Source: Rhopalosiphum padi (Eukaryota > Arthropoda > Insecta > Hemiptera > Aphididae). From it: DNA of 64,000 nt. Shown here piece after piece: positions 23,170-38,800 of this stretch. Where the stretch lies: the NCBI RefSeq assembly GCF_020882245.1, contig NC_083598.1:56767858-56831857 (forward strand), written 5' to 3'. Within the stretch, counting starts at the first letter, position 1, and every line of letters begins with the position of its first letter. Below the pieces are notes generated by a model. It worked only from the letters and a program-made list of their open reading frames with translations, made no database searches and was not told the origin of the DNA. Position numbers and translations under genes: made by a program.

Positions 23170-26100
23170 AAGCTGTTCCAAATAAAAGTATTACATTATG
23201 ATCTACAGAAACTGATTAATCAATAAGAATGGTCAGGGGTTTTTAAGTCTACTTATATAAATATAATAAAAAAAATATAAAAAATGTGTTTTCAGAAAAA
23301 AAAAGATATTGTGTAATTTTAAATTCCATAATAGTTTTTTATTTGAAAATAATAATTAATACAATAATAATTATTCAATTTAAAATAAATTAAATATCAT
23401 AATGCATTTTAAATTTAAATTTACCCACAAGTATTCTATAACTTAATGGAAATCAAACTAACATTGTATAGAATAATTAGATATTCTTTGAAACAACTAA
23501 TTAAAGTATAATAAATAAAAAAGTATAAAGTATAAAAAATATTATTGTATACTTTAGCTAATATTTATAGGTAGGTGATTTATTTTCTACCTATATCAGT
23601 ATATCATTATCTCATAAAATATCGAAATTCAACACTTTAACTGTAGCATATATATACATAATATAACAATAGCATACGCATTTTTATAATATCATTTAGG
23701 CATTATTCTTGGATCTTACTTAAGAATTAACTGTATTATAAGAGGACGTTAAAAACGTCTAGGATTTAATTAAGAAATGTTTACAAAATTCTTAAGTAAT
23801 ACAAAAATTGTGTGATCAAAACCTGTTTAAATATGTAGTTTAAAAGAAAAGCTTAAAAATGTTCCCGTGTCAAAACCGTGCTCTAATTGGTTTGTTGCGT
23901 AATGGATACGAATTTATAAATGAAAAAAGTTTTGCGGGAACCTTCAACAACGCAATATCAAAGCACATACTCATAATAATGTAATGAATATAGCGACCAA
24001 GTTAATGTCATAAATAAAATTTCATCTGAAAATAATGATGTATCGTTTTTATTTTTTCAATAACCCAACTCTGTAATAATATTCTATAAAAAAAAAAAAA
24101 ATTAGCAAATATTTTGTATATATAATTATATATACAAATATATATATATATATTTATCATCGAACGATGAAAATATATATTATCGAACGAACAAAAACAG
24201 TATACACAATACATGGCAATTAAAATACTCTTTAATTTTTGATGAATGTAAATGTGTACTATCAATTCAATAAAATCATGGGTTTCGAAAAATAAATTGA
24301 ATTTCCTATGTAAATATATTTAAAAAGTAAGTTTAAAGTGGTAGCAGGTATAGTATACACACTCTTATAATAATAAATTATGCATTTATGCGTTTTTTTT
24401 CTGTAAAATTCTATTCAAAATGTTGTTCAGTGAAAATATTTCAAATCCTTGATATGTATATTTTTATAAATATTCTATTATAATAAAAATTGTATTCACG
24501 TACTATCAACACAGTAGCACTCGCTTATTTCCAATGAAATTAAAATATATTATTATGAACAGTGAATACATCGAATTTTTTGATTTTCCGTAATGTTAGC
24601 GTAGGTAAATTATATGAAACAGAATGATTTATTCGTAACTTTTCAATGCTTACACCTTTTGGCATTTAAGTATCGTAGTAATAAAACAAATGTAATGATG
24701 TTAAGCTCCGGATTAATAAAAATGAGTTAAATAAATAACCTGTTATTATTATTTTCGTTTTTAAAACCTTTCGAACAGCGACTTAAATATTTTATTTTTT
24801 CTCACTATTTACACTGATTTTATTCGACACTCCAATGACTACAATGTGGAAAAAATATTATAAATCTAATTTATTGTTTATTATGTTCGATATTATTTGA
24901 TAATTGGTAACATGTTTTACTGTTCTAAATAAAAACAAAAAAATAGTAAAATTAAAATCTATATGAATTGTGAGTGAAAAATATTTGTTTATAATCGACA
25001 TCAAATTATGTATACATAATACTCTATCAATGAAATAACATTTTTAAAATACAAATAAGTGTACATAGTATTATATTCGCTTATATGATTTATAAATTAA
25101 TTGTCAACAATACAATATACATACTTATACAATTTCAACTTAGTATTATTTGATCGACCTATTTATTATACTATTATAGTTTACAAGTTTTGAAATCGTA
25201 TTGCATATTATTATCGTAAAAAATGTTTGTATTATGTATATACTTGTATATTATGTTAATATCCATACAAATAATTCACATATTTAATTGATGTATTTTG
25301 GTGGTTGAAATTCAACAACATATTATTTTATTTACACTGTAGCTACATATTAATATATTATAATAATTAATGATTTACCTAGTATTTTTTACAAATTGCA
25401 CGACCGTTTGATTGGATCTGACTGAAATAAAAGACTTTCCTTTTGTAAACATCGTCTATGTCAGCACTAGATGAGTGGATATAATTAATTGTTGGAACAT
25501 AAATAAGTAAAAAAAAATGAACAATTGATGGTCGCTCACTCACGGTATCCGTTACATTTCACGTTCATTTTTTCCCTGTCGAAATCTCAAGTTTTTGGAT
25601 TTGATAAAAGTTTTTAAATCATCACAACTCGCACATGTCTATATAAACGCTTTGCTCGCACGCGTCATAAATGATTAAAGAAAAAAAAGGATTTGAGATA
25701 CGACTCGTTGCGTTTTCCACCAGCAAAACAATAAGACATGCAATATAAAGCCATGACCCATACTTAATATATACGGTTTTTATAGTTCTACAATAATATA
25801 TAGAACTTAGGTCTTCTTAATGGTTTGACACTCAGTTTAAATCAGTAGTATGAATTTTAAATAAAACTAAAAACTCTCTATTTCATACATTTTTTAGCAG
25901 GTATACATGACCATATAATGTTTATCGTCATATTATATATATTTATATGATTTATTAGTAGTTGTTGGTTAGAATAGTCATGTTTGCATAGTAATATTAA
26001 TTTATGAATTTTCTCCATCTGAAAACTGCAGTGTTTCTCCACATATGGGTTGTCATCTGTCTCATACACGGATACACGATACAGCTACAGAATAACTCCG

Positions 26101-29100
26101 TAGCCATAATTATATAATAATAATAATAAATTAATAATCGTTCAATTATTTACAAAACCATGTGTCATTATAATTCTGATGTTTGTTGAAATTACTCAAA
26201 ATTACAATTTTTATTTAAAAAAAAACCCCCACTCCAGTGGTAAGGATTTATACGTATGTGCCTGATTATCTAATAATTAAAGTGATTAACGCGCTCCAAC
26301 TTAATTCCAACTTAGTGCTGTAATTATTTTACTCAGCCTAATACCCCCTAGGGTGACTTTTTTTAATTAATTAATTTAAAACAAACGCAAAAATACCATA
26401 TCCATTCTCGTCTCGGAAAAACATGGTTTCTAGCGCGCATTACGGAAAACCCGAACTGTGCAGCGGACTTTTACTGTTTTTTTTTCAACAAAAATTAATT
26501 AAATATTTTCCGTTTTGAACTTGAATTATTGTACAATCCCATACATTGTGTGGTATACACTATACATAATTAGTTAGCTATATAATACGTATTTCGTAAA
26601 TTAATTGGTTTTCATTCGAAATGTGTAGTGTATATATTAATAACTAACTATTGAAGTAAAAAACATACTCAAACGCGTAGAGTAGAGTTGATAAATCCGT
26701 CATGCGTCTATTCTGCATATAGCACCTTCATAAAATTGTTTTCCATAATAATATATAATATTACGCAACGAAAAAAAAAGAGGTTAAACTATTTATAACC
26801 TGTCATGACGTGACAGGGTTAAATGTGAAATTACGTGTTTACGTATTTTTTTTCATTAAACTGTTAACATGGCGATTATTATATCATATACCTAAAATAA
26901 TTTTCTTTTGCGCCGACTATAGTATTATAAAATATGTATAAAGTATGTTTACAGCGTGAAGCATTATTTATTCAACGTCAAGTCAGATATATTATCATAT
27001 TATTCAAACTCGATATACTTAACATAATATAACATATTAACATTAAATTAAAATATATTTTCAGTGAACAAACCATCGACGCTTGTTAAGGACAAAACAA
27101 TTCTGACGATTTAAAATTTGGTTCATTGCCCCCTTCGTCCATATGCGTCATACTTGGAATATAAATCATTATAAGAAATCAATTAAATTCGATCAAGAAC
27201 AATAAATACGTGCGTGAAACTCGAAATGATTTACTTGCCATGTCCGAATGTATATTCGTAAACGACGTGTTTCATTCGTGAACCGCGAGTTCACACACGT
27301 TTGATGTTTTCAATGCGTGCTGAAATTCGATAAATACGTTAAATATGACATATTAATAATAAATAATATCATCGTCGTAAATTTATCGATTATCGCAATT
27401 TCAGCGACGAAACAATAACAACAATACAACATTTAATTATTTCATACTGATGTTACATGACATTATTAAAATAATATATATTCTATATAATGTTTTAAAG
27501 CCGTCGTGTGTTCTTTATTGGCGTGCAGTGTCTGCAGAAAAGGAAATAAAACGTACGTGCGCGTATAAAACAAGGTCGCTACGTATTATATATAATATTA
27601 TTGGCCCGGTAAACTATATAACCGAATCGATATCAATATGTATTACGCTGAATTTAAACTTTTTACCGGCGAAAAAATAGTTATTCCGAACAATGGTTAA
27701 TTTAATGGAAATTACGTTTCGCGTCACATTACAAAACTAGTGTACGCGATTGATGTGCGTACCATTTGAAATTGCTTATTTTCAAATACATACATTTTAT
27801 TTTTGAATACATTTTATCTTTCTAATTATAATATTATATACATTACACACATCCAATTTATTCTACACTATATTGATGAAATTTAATTTTCGTGTTTAAA
27901 AAATATAGTTAGGCAACGTTTCGTGCAACACACGGCTTTTTTTTAAACATATTTATAATGAATTCGGAGAAATAAATATGATATGACCCAGTTCGACAGT
28001 AATATAATAATAATATCGTGCCAAATTCAAAAATATATATTATAATAATGTCCAATCAGGACATATATAGCTATATAGCTATAGTTTTACTCTTTTGAAT
28101 TATAATATTGGACTTATTCGAAGGAATAATAATAAAAATAAAAATAATCAAAAATATATTTTAAAGATCGATACGCATTACGTAGAATACCATTATAGAG
28201 TCGAACACAGAGTGACCTCTGCAATATAGGCTGTACATTTCCTACTAGGTGAGTTTAATTCAAACATTTTTTTATGAGAAATTTATGAAATAAATTAATT
28301 TTAAAACTATATATTTTTCTACAATATTTTTAATATTAGGTATATTATATATATTTAATCAGATTTATTATCAAATTCTATAAACTACTTATAAGTTTAG
28401 TATCAACAATTCACATTTTGGTTAGACTTTAAATTCAATTTCAACGATTTTAGAAAAATATTATGTACTCTTATAACATTATCAACAATTATGTTTCTGA
28501 AATTTAACAACCATACTAGAACTTAGAAGGGTACATGGATTCATAATTATTCTTTACTTCATTATTAAAATCTTTTTTTTTAATCTGCCTAATTATTTGG
28601 CTTATTAAATAAAAACCACTTTAAAGATAAACCTAAAGTATATTATATAGTTACCATAATTATTTATAAAGCTATATTAATAATTTATAACTATATAACT
28701 ATATACTGTATATATATATCGTACAGAATTATATTACAATAAGAAAAATAATAAAGTTTCGTTATTTCAATTTTTTCGAAGAAAACATTATAATATTCAT
28801 TGTGGTATAAAAACATTTTTGAAGTTTTCAGCAGCTATATTATATACTATTATAATGGGTATAGTACTCTACGTTTTATACATATTTACACGCGAGAGAA
28901 TACCACGGACACTTAACGTTTTCCTGAACAAATAACACAACAATAATACGAGCATATAATTATAACAACATTTAAAACGAATATATTTTCCATTCGCAAA
29001 TATATATAATATACCGTATTAATAGGGATACAATAAGAACCGTAGTGATTTTAATTAAAAAATTTGCAACAAAAACTTAAATAAAAGTTTAAAAAAAAAA

Positions 29101-29305
29101 TTGTTTTTTTGACATAGACCTTCTTATATACTTTGTTTTTAACACAAAGTAATTTAAATAATATTATAAAAATATATACATTATATACATTACACATAAC
29201 CACATAGGTATTTATTTATAAAAGATATACTTTTTATTTATAAAATATAATTTATGTTAATGCTTTTTAAAATACACAACAATGTTCCATTTTCATCATT
29301 TTAAT

Positions 29306-29308
<3 letters not shown>

Positions 29309-29346
<38 letters not shown>
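29309..29346. repeat. (AT)19 microsatellite
   Basis: Uninterrupted AT dinucleotide run. Confidence 0.95.
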
Positions 29347-29349
<3 letters not shown>

Positions 29350-30469
29350 CACATAACTATATTATTTAATACATTTTAAAGTCAAAACGTAATTAATATA
29401 TAATATTTTATTATACGAAATACACATTTAATTTGGTTGTAAGAGTTAGACACGAATACCTAAACATTTATTTTCTATACCTATATATAAATACTATAAC
29501 TTATAAGTATTAGTTATTAAGATTTAAGTCGTAGTGCCACTGAATTCATTTGTTTTGTCACGATAGAAATGACTGATGGAAATAGAATAACAACACCTAT
29601 ATCTATATCGTTGAGAATGACACTAGATCATGAAGATAATATTATTTGAATCGCAAAAAATAAAAATAAATATTTTTGTTTAGTATCGTATGATATTAAA
29701 TGTTCATCATATAATAGTGACTAGTTATAATGATGTCGACGTCGTTAACTGATAACATCTTTATATTATATAAGGTGTAATAATATGGTATTCTTTTCGA
29801 ATTTCAAATAAACATAAACTCTCCTCATTCAAAATACGTTTTCATGTCCTCTTATATTGGTCCTATAGATTCACTGGTTTCTGTCCTAGAGACGACTATT
29901 ATAGTAAAGTCGACAGAATCAACATTAGTTGGAAATAAAAAGGTTCACGCGTGCCTGAATTCCATTTTGTCTTTGGCCTTCGGCAGCACAAAGAACAATC
30001 TTTGATTTTTTAAACGCGATTCATAAGGATAAATTGCACATTTAAAACTAAAACCATATTATCTTAAGTGTATCGCGCGTAATATCGTAATGGTTGTATT
30101 CATACAACGCGCTACCCACTCGCATAATCGATATAAAGCACCAGCGGCTTGGCGTGCCGTTTTCTTAATACACATAAATTCGTATATACCGAAACATGTG
30201 TTTGGGCGGATGTCGTAGGATTTATGAGAAAATCTTGTGCCAAAAAATTAACATCAGTGGAGAGATAATATAATAAAAATATTAAAAAAAAAAACAAACA
30301 GTGAGGAAATTTAAATAACATGAAATCCACAGGTGGAATAATAAAGGAAAGTTGTTTGGTGGACAAAATATGTATATAATTATGTCTCATCGGAATATCC
30401 CATATTATAGTATAATGTATTATATTATATAATCACAGAGTGTAACGTAAATGATTGATAATATTATTA

Positions 30470-30470
<1 letters not shown>

Positions 30471-30503
<33 letters not shown>
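30471..30503. repeat. Compound (TA)n(TG)n microsatellite
   Basis: A TA run passing directly into a TG run. Confidence 0.9.
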
Positions 30504-30744
30504 ATTAACTAACTATTAGTATGTAATACATTTTTCTCATCAATATTATTTTATTTCTTAAATATATAATATGATTAACAATAATATTATAAACATTTAA
30601 TATCTAAATTTTAAATAAATTAGGAAAATAAAAATTATTTATTAAATCTGTCAGTTTTTGTTATTATGCTCTGTATATTCAATTTAATGTTGTCCGACAA
30701 CTGCACTGGTATCGGCAATGCGATTCAATTTTGCGTTTTGTGAA

Positions 30745-30760
30745 ACACACACACACACAC
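30745..30760. repeat. (AC)8 microsatellite
   Basis: Uninterrupted AC dinucleotide run. Confidence 0.9.
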
Positions 30761-31574
30761 GTGTATTTCTATAAATATTTTATTCAGCGTTAGTCCATAA
30801 ATTTAAATATCGTTCTGTGTGCGTACCTATACGCGCACGAATGGCAAATCGCTAACATTTTATTTCGGTAATAATTTACAGACATTTATTATTACGATGT
30901 ATATTTTTTTTTATTCGTAGACTTTATAATAAATAACACACATAACCTAACCTCCAATCGGGGGGGGGGGTGTAGACGTGTGGTAAGAGGAGGAGGCGTA
31001 TATACAGCGGGACATGTGACACTCCCCAATCGATAAAATGGGCTGTGTTGTTTGCGTGGTTTAATAATATAATATTATAATGTATTGTAAATAAATTTGT
31101 TATATGTAATGTATACAAGATGCGTTATTAAAATATGTAGACAAATACTCTAGGTAAAAAATAATCACACTAACTAGTACATCAAATCCTTCTACCTCCT
31201 CATCTGACTACGGCGCAAACAATAAATATCATTCAAAGACAATTTTTAAATGTATTTTGTGAATTTTATTGTAATTATATTATTACAAAAAGTTATCATT
31301 AGTACATTAGTTTAAATTTTCGTGATCTACTACGAAAATTGTTTGTGGCTGATGTGAGCCAGAAAAACGCGTGAAGAGTATGCTATATAATAATAAACAT
31401 AATATATAACTATCAACGTAATTATATTCTATGTAGGTACGTTTAAAATGAATCCAATTTTCTATTTATGATATTAACTTGAACTATCTGGCATAAGAAC
31501 GGTACCATTCGAAAAAATACATTTAACTTAAAAGATTCTAGCTAAGACGAATGCAAATCATGAAAATAAAAATG

Positions 31575-31740
31575 AGGTCCGTCAACCTGGCACCTCAAAA
31601 AAGGAAACACAGGATTGGGGGTCAAGACTTAGGTTACATATTCTGATTTTGCGGTTGCAAATTATTACGAATTGGTTACTAATTTTTTAGTGTGGTCTGA
31701 GTTCAAAATTTTGAATTCGGGGTACAAGGCTGACGGACCT
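31575..31740. mobile_element. Mutator-like MITE with perfect 9-bp target duplication
   Basis: A 166-bp element whose left end reads AGGTCCGTCAACCTGGCACC; the complement of the right end reads AGGTCCGTCAGCCTTGTACC (17/20 identical). The 9-mer ataaaaatg stands directly before it (31566-31574) and directly after it (31741-31749). A 9-bp duplication is typical of Mutator-like transposons. There is no coding capacity. Confidence 0.8.
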
Positions 31741-31749
31741 ATAAAAATG

Positions 31750-32752
31750 TACTATCCATTATGTTTATGTATAATATTAAAATCAATAATTTTGGTTGCA
31801 ACTCGACGATGACATGCTATATTATCGTCGTTATTAAGTTTTCACCTTTTCGTGTTGAATAAATTATATTATATTATAGTTTGGGTACTACTCCTACTAT
31901 ATATACCTGTATAATGTATAACTTACGAGTTACGACTAATGCACACGCTTTATACACGTATAGCAGATTTTATAGTGATAATTACTTATTGTTTAATGTA
32001 TATTGATATCAGACTCCAGCAGCGGTTAAAGTGGCAGTGGCGGTGACGGTAGTAGAGGTGGTAAGGGTTTCAAGTGTGGTAACTCGCAACTATATATATA
32101 TATGTGTGTATAATTTGGACCGTCGCGCGATTTATCGTTCCGGATCATTTCTGCAGGAAAACGTTAGTCTAAACGGTTGGTTTCCGGTGGTCGCGTTGTG
32201 ATATCATCTGTTCTTCCGCGTCGGCCGGAACAACAAAGCAGTTTTCGTGCGCTAAAACATACCGTACAATATATATATAATATATTATACGCGTGCGATA
32301 TATGTCGTCATTAACAAAACCCCGGTGCGAGCTTTCGACCCGCAGACACGGGGCGTGTATTAAACGTAAATACACACACACACACACACACACACATAAA
32401 CTCGTATACTTGTAAAGAGTAGAGTTTTCCCCGGCAACGCGTTTTCCGCGTTCGCAAACACCTCAAACATATTGTTGCCGTCAGCCGATTTACAACAAAC
32501 CTCGCTAAAACGAGATTAATAATAACAATTTCCATCGCCACAGTGCGCCGTCCGAATCCCAACCGTTACCCGGGGCAACCCGCGGCGAGACTAGAATCAA
32601 CCCGCTCGCATCCAGCGATTTTAATCTTCCCGATTAAATCAGCGACCACCATAGCATCTCACACACAACAGCACAATATAACGATTGCTGACGACGACCC
32701 GCGTACGCACTGCTGCAGGGTGACCTGCACCGACCCACACCGATCGTACACA
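31750..32752 (+). promoter_or_regulatory. CpG-richer region upstream of a candidate first exon
   Basis: Between about 32100 and 32750 the GC and CpG content is clearly higher than in the surrounding DNA, like the region upstream of the TipE gene. It includes a (AC)n run at 32372-32396. It directly precedes the candidate first coding exon at 32753, so a promoter and 5' UTR are plausible. A short GC-rich block at about 32014-32060 (GGCAGTGGCGGTGACGG) could be an exon but was not supported. Confidence 0.35.
32372..32396. repeat. (AC)n microsatellite
   Basis: Uninterrupted AC dinucleotide run of about 25 bases. Confidence 0.9.
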
Positions 32753-32860
32753 ATGAATTTGAGTGAAATCAAAAATAAATTTTTAAACATATCCAATTTT
32801 TCGAAAATTTTTACCGTGTATCTACAATCAATTAATTTTGGGTTAGGTGTCACGGTTCAG
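32753..32860 (+). CDS. Candidate first coding exon of a membrane protein, possibly an MFS transporter
   Basis: The ATG at 32753 stands in a good insect start context (acacaATGa). The 36 codons include SKIFTVYLQSINFGLGVTVQ and end exactly at a consensus donor (CAG|GTAAAC at 32861), phase 0. The second half looks like the start of a first transmembrane helix. It resembles the N-terminus of MFSD4/NaGLT1-type transporters, in which a GPTLLDL-like segment would follow in the next exon. I could not find that exon downstream in the window. The CpG-rich region just upstream supports a gene start. Family assignment is weak and from memory. Confidence 0.4.
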
Positions 32861-35800
32861 GTAAACACCTTTTTTACAAATTTTAATTTATAACGATTCA
32901 CGAACTAAATGTGTTGAAATTACTATAAATACATAACAATAAAAAAAATTCTAAAAAAATAATTGAGGTACATTGATTTTATATTGAATTTAAAAAAATT
33001 GGTTGGTATTTATTTTAAGTGCACAGATATTATGACATTTCTGTAATTTAACAATATTAAGCACAGATAGATACATTATTGAATACATCAACAATAACTT
33101 AATAATATGTATATAGTTGCTATTTTAAAATAAATGATATTTAATTATATATACCTACTATATAAGTATATATAGTTTAAGTCAAATTTAAATAATTAAT
33201 AATTATCTTTCCGTAAATCATATATAGTCTAAATAAATAGGTAGTCAAAAATAATTTAATAAAAAGAGAATTGAAATATTGAAAAACTTTAAATACTTTT
33301 AGTGAATCAAATTATATTTTTAATATTATATCAAATTTGTATTATCGTAGACTAAAATACATTTATGTTATGTGGAAATTAATAAACACATAGATATTTA
33401 GATCGTTAAAATATTATTTATTATGTTCAGGAATCAAATAGGCTCATGCTTCCAGGTTTCATATAATCGCATAAAGAATTATTTTAGATTTAATATGTCA
33501 ATCCGTAGTGCCATGTATTATAGGATAGAAGCTAACGTTTTTAGGATAATGTTAATAATCTAGGATAATCTTTTTAATACTAAGTACTTTTCCGTTTAAC
33601 AAAATTATAACAAGATTTCTGAAAATTAAATTATTATTTATAATTTTTCTTTTTTTTTTTTTTTTGCAAAAAGTTGTTGAATAATTATTGTAACTGCGAC
33701 GTGGCAAAATTGACACCTGACGCCCGATTGGTGTTGAAAAAAATATCACTACTTCGACCTCGATATTGTTTATAGAGAAAATGAAGTTTAGCAGTTAGGT
33801 ATGAAGAAAACAAATACGCGACATGCTTTCACTGGTATTGTTTGACAGTTTTGTATACCTGCATATTAAACCGTTCGAAAAATTAATATTATTAATGAAA
33901 ATATAATATAATATTATTATAAAATCGTATGCGCTTTTAGATAATTCCCCACGCACTGGGTATCGCGTGTTATAGCAAAGGCGTGATCGTCCTACGCGGA
34001 TACATCGTATTATATTATACGTACACTATTATGATATGGTACCAATATCCGCCTCGTCGACGTCACGCGTGTTCGGTTTTAGAACTCTGAGAGCTTTTAC
34101 CCGTATATTGCAATATTGTAAACAAACTTGAACGGTCACGTTTAATTGCGAAAACGCGATCCGAAAATATACGTAATTTTCGCATTATCGTAATAAATAT
34201 ATTTACATTTATATCGTCTATACCTGTTATAATATTATATCTAATGTATATTGAATGTCCGCACAAAGACAATACATAATAATGTGTATTATATTATGTA
34301 AAAGCTGCCACGCCCGTTGTCGTGATAAAACGTTTTATTTATTTTCTCGATTTCGATATTATTATTATCGACAATGGATGGAAGTCTTGTCACTGTAACA
34401 GTCTTAAGTGTATACAATAAATTATGCTGCGTATTTAATATTAGTCGTATTATATAAATATGAAACACATATTTTATAATATTTTGTAAAAAATCTTTTT
34501 TTTTCTAAGAACATTGTTCTCACTTTCTCAGAACAATAATTATTGTATGTTTAATAAATTACGTATAATTACGTCAATAAATTCTTATTAATATATTAAT
34601 TATTCAACCATATTCGCTTGCGTAGACGTAGGTATATTATTTAATAATCATATTATTACATTTGATACTGCGATTTTCTGGTTTGCCAATTTTCGCTTCG
34701 AGTGTAGTATGGAACGGAGTAGTTGATATACTATTAGACTTAATACCATTGGAATAGTGTTAACAAAACCTATTTAATTATCATTAATCATTACCTTTGG
34801 GATTAGGATTTAGTCTCAGATTGCTGTCAATAATTGGCTATACGCGTAACGCTGCAATGTGCATAAAGTTAATGTTCACATTATTTTCAAACTAAAACAC
34901 ATCTGTCATGAAAATTAAATGTATCATTTATTTTTTTACAAAAATAAAATATAATTTTAATTTCAAACCGATAAAAAATATGTTTAACTTTTTAATACAC
35001 TTTATATTTTAGATAGATTCCATTTTTTTTAACATTCATTATAGAAGATTTTATAGCCTATGGAACATTAAATCTAAAAGTTTTGCAATTTAAAAGTATA
35101 ATTTGAAAAAAAATATTTAATACAAATTTAATGTTAGATAAAAATATTAATTTCTTAATATTAAAATATCAAAATACTAATCGTTGATATAAAATAGAAT
35201 GTCAAAATTGAACTTTTAATTGAGTGTTTATTTTCAAATTGATCGTGTATCGGATATATTTCATCGAATTTTGATATTCACTTTCCGGTGTAACCCAAAC
35301 AAGCTTACGTCAATTATTATCGATCGCAATTTATAAAGACATATTATAATTTAACATGATTAATCTATTCTAAACAATAATATCCCATCAAAAGTTTCTA
35401 GAAAATAATTGATCAAATAAGTCAAAGATATTTCAAAAGTCTTTTATCGAGAACAATGTTAGTTACGAAGCATACATATATTATTATCGTTAGGTATACC
35501 ATATTAAAAAAAAAATGTTAGCACAATTAAAATGCTTGTATAGACCAAATCATCTATAAAATATGTAGTGATGTCATTATATATATATATATTATATTTA
35601 CGTAACATTAACTAACAAAATATTATAATTATAACATTTTAATTATAATATGTTGTGAGTTATGACCTCTAACCAATATTTTAATACATTTCAATTTAAT
35701 AACTCATAACCTACATAATATATTTTTTCATAAACCCCTCATGTATAGTAGTGTCATTTTTTTTTTTTTTTTTTTGAGAAATACTGTAACTGCTGATTAA

Positions 35801-38800
35801 TAACCAGTAACAAATTTCCAAGGTATCTTGTAACTAGTTACACGATTTTAGTTAGCAACTATAGTGACCAGCTATATATAATCGAGTAATATTCTCATTT
35901 CTGATTAAAACATGTGTATTATTTAGTAATTAATTCATTCGCACGTCCTTCAAGGAGTAAAATGTTCGTCATTTTACGGGATAAGAAAATATTATTACCC
36001 AACCCGGTAAATAACTGGTAAATAGACGATTCCACCAACACGTAACGACGATGGCGCTTAGTGGTGGCGAGGCTAACATTGTACATAAAATAATAACAAG
36101 CGCAGGTAATTTCCTATTAAATTATATCAAACCGCAAATGATCGCAGCTACATAAAACGTAGTAAATATTTAAACGTCCGGTTACGCACTCTGTTCCTCT
36201 TCAAATATGCATTTGTATTATATTACACAAGTAGGATACGCGCGTTAACAATAATTTCGTTGCGAAAATATAATAATAATATATGACCGAGTCTAGAAAA
36301 CGTACATTATTGTATTATAACACCACGTGTTTTATTATTATTATTATTATTACTATATATAATATAGTCACAGTGCGCTTCGTTACAGATTAATAACAAT
36401 GTATACGCTCCATTATTATATAATATAATAATATCGCGTCCGTCCCGCAAATTATTTACTATCGTTTTATATTTCGCATAATTTCAAACGTCAAAACAGC
36501 CTGTAATTCCGTCGTCCGAGTTTTTCTACCAAACCAAAAAGTCAAGGCGGTTGCTATTAGTTATAAATTCTCTATTAGACTGTCGACCAATTTTGGTTTG
36601 AAAATGCATATCTTCATAAATATTCTATGGTAGTTAATGATACATAACATACTATGAAATGTGTTTTGTTTTACGACTGCGGATATGCTATATAAAAGTT
36701 GTTAAATCGTCTGTAGAGTGTAGATACATTACAACTGTAACAATATTTACTCTTAATTAAGTCTAAATAAATTGCATCGGTAGAAGAAATCGACACAATA
36801 TTATTTACTTATACAATTTATATCACTTTATCAATTGGGATAACTCAAAAAAATATTAGACGACTCAGAGTATTTATTCAAGACGTCAGTGTCATGTTAT
36901 AATAATTTGTTTAATAATTGAAATTTTCAAACATCAGAGATACACGACAGCTATGTACCTATTTTGTCTATCCAAGACGCCGTGTTACATTATTTGAATT
37001 ATTACATAAACGCGCTTTACTTTTTATAAAATTAATAAAACACCAAGTAAATAAATATTATACAACACATGAATGAAATTAATACATTTCAGTGGCGTAT
37101 AAAATAAGTTTATGTAAACATATTTGATATAAAATAAGTAAAAAACCACCAAAAATAATGATAATATACAAGTATACACAACTAAACCTGTCGAACTAAC
37201 TTAAAATCTGAATTAAGTTACAATAATTTAATTTAGCTATAATTATTTTGGTAAAATTGATTTTTTTTCTTGATGACACCATATGGGTTAAAATATAAGG
37301 GATATATCTCTTATTTTTATCCCGTTTCATTTACATCCCATTTTGACCTTCGTATGTACACTTACAGTATCCCAATGATAGTGATGATAATACAATATTA
37401 TCATTAGCACAGTGTCTTTATGATACCATAATTATAGATGTATAGTACAGTATTGTGTTCATACACAGAAGACAGGAAAACAGCAAGCCCCACAAAATTG
37501 ATACATTATTTTAAAATGAAGGTTTTAAATTAAACCGTCTTGAGTTCTTGACATTTCGCCAACACGAGTCATCACAAAAATACACAACATATAAAATATA
37601 TTATTATAAACTAAATATAATGCTCGAAGACATTCACACGACAGATTGTAGATAATCAGGTCTGTATGTAATTTGATTTTATAATCTACGAAACATTCGA
37701 TCATAATTTATTATAATATCCCATGGATTTTTTTTTCTATAAAAATGCAAAAATTGAATCCAATGAATAAATTAAGTAAATTATGTTTACAAACATTTTT
37801 ATAGAAATACTCAATATAGATTGTTGGTTCTGTGTAGTGTATAGTATTACAAAATGTGAAGAAATTGATCTAAGGTGAGTAAATTGACAAAGACAATCTT
37901 AAGCCTAAACTATTAAAAACAGTTTATTTACAATTCAATTTATTTGTATTTTAATTTACCAGCATAAATAAACGATATTGAAAGCTTTCTAAAATAATGA
38001 CCATCATTGTTATCGGAATTTCTACCAATATAAATTGATCGTAAATCCACATAAGTACCACAATTTATCATTTTTTATTTCATCAAACTATTTATACAGG
38101 TGATGAATAAATTTATATTGATAAATACATAACTATAATAACATATTTTTAGTGAGGAATCAATATTTATATTTTTTATATTTTTTTCCTTTTATTGATG
38201 GCAAGAAACAGTCTAAAATATTTCGATAGTCGTGTCACTACAAGTCTTATTAAGTTGTGGTTTTCTATTCACTTTGATGATAATATTTTGTTTTTGTTTA
38301 GATCGCATGTCAATCTTGTGTTTTCATATATTCTGCTGCATTAAATCGAACCCGCAATAAATGATAATTCGTACACCTCATAATGTGGTGATAAAATAAA
38401 AATATGCAAATATTAAATTATTGAAATTTGTGCTACTAAAGTACTTTATAAAATCATCGCTTTACGAAAGCGTGGTCGAAATTTATTATTGTACACAAAA
38501 TACACAAACACCAATGACATCTCCATACAATTTAAAAAAAAATACTTTCTACTGTCGTATCTCTCATTCGAACGTTTTATGAACACAAACGACTATACGT
38601 TTATGTATATATATATAAATATAGTCAGAGAAGTTATATTATATTAAATAAATGTATTGTCATACATTTATTTGTTTTTGTTGTTTTCGGTCTTTTGTAT
38701 AAATGATGGTTTTTTTGTTAAAGTGTAAAAATGGCAGAGCACATTTCTTCAAATTATAACATTTCACCAAATACCGTTTAGAATACGTGTTGAAACAAAA

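Larger units (their letters stand above)
23187..31574. other. AT-rich DNA without supported genes
   Basis: Over 8 kb with no convincing coding exon on either strand. It contains microsatellites, including (AT)n at 29309-29346, (TA)n(TG)n at 30471-30503, (AC)n at 30745-30760 and an 11-base G run at 30960-30970. Confidence 0.5.
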
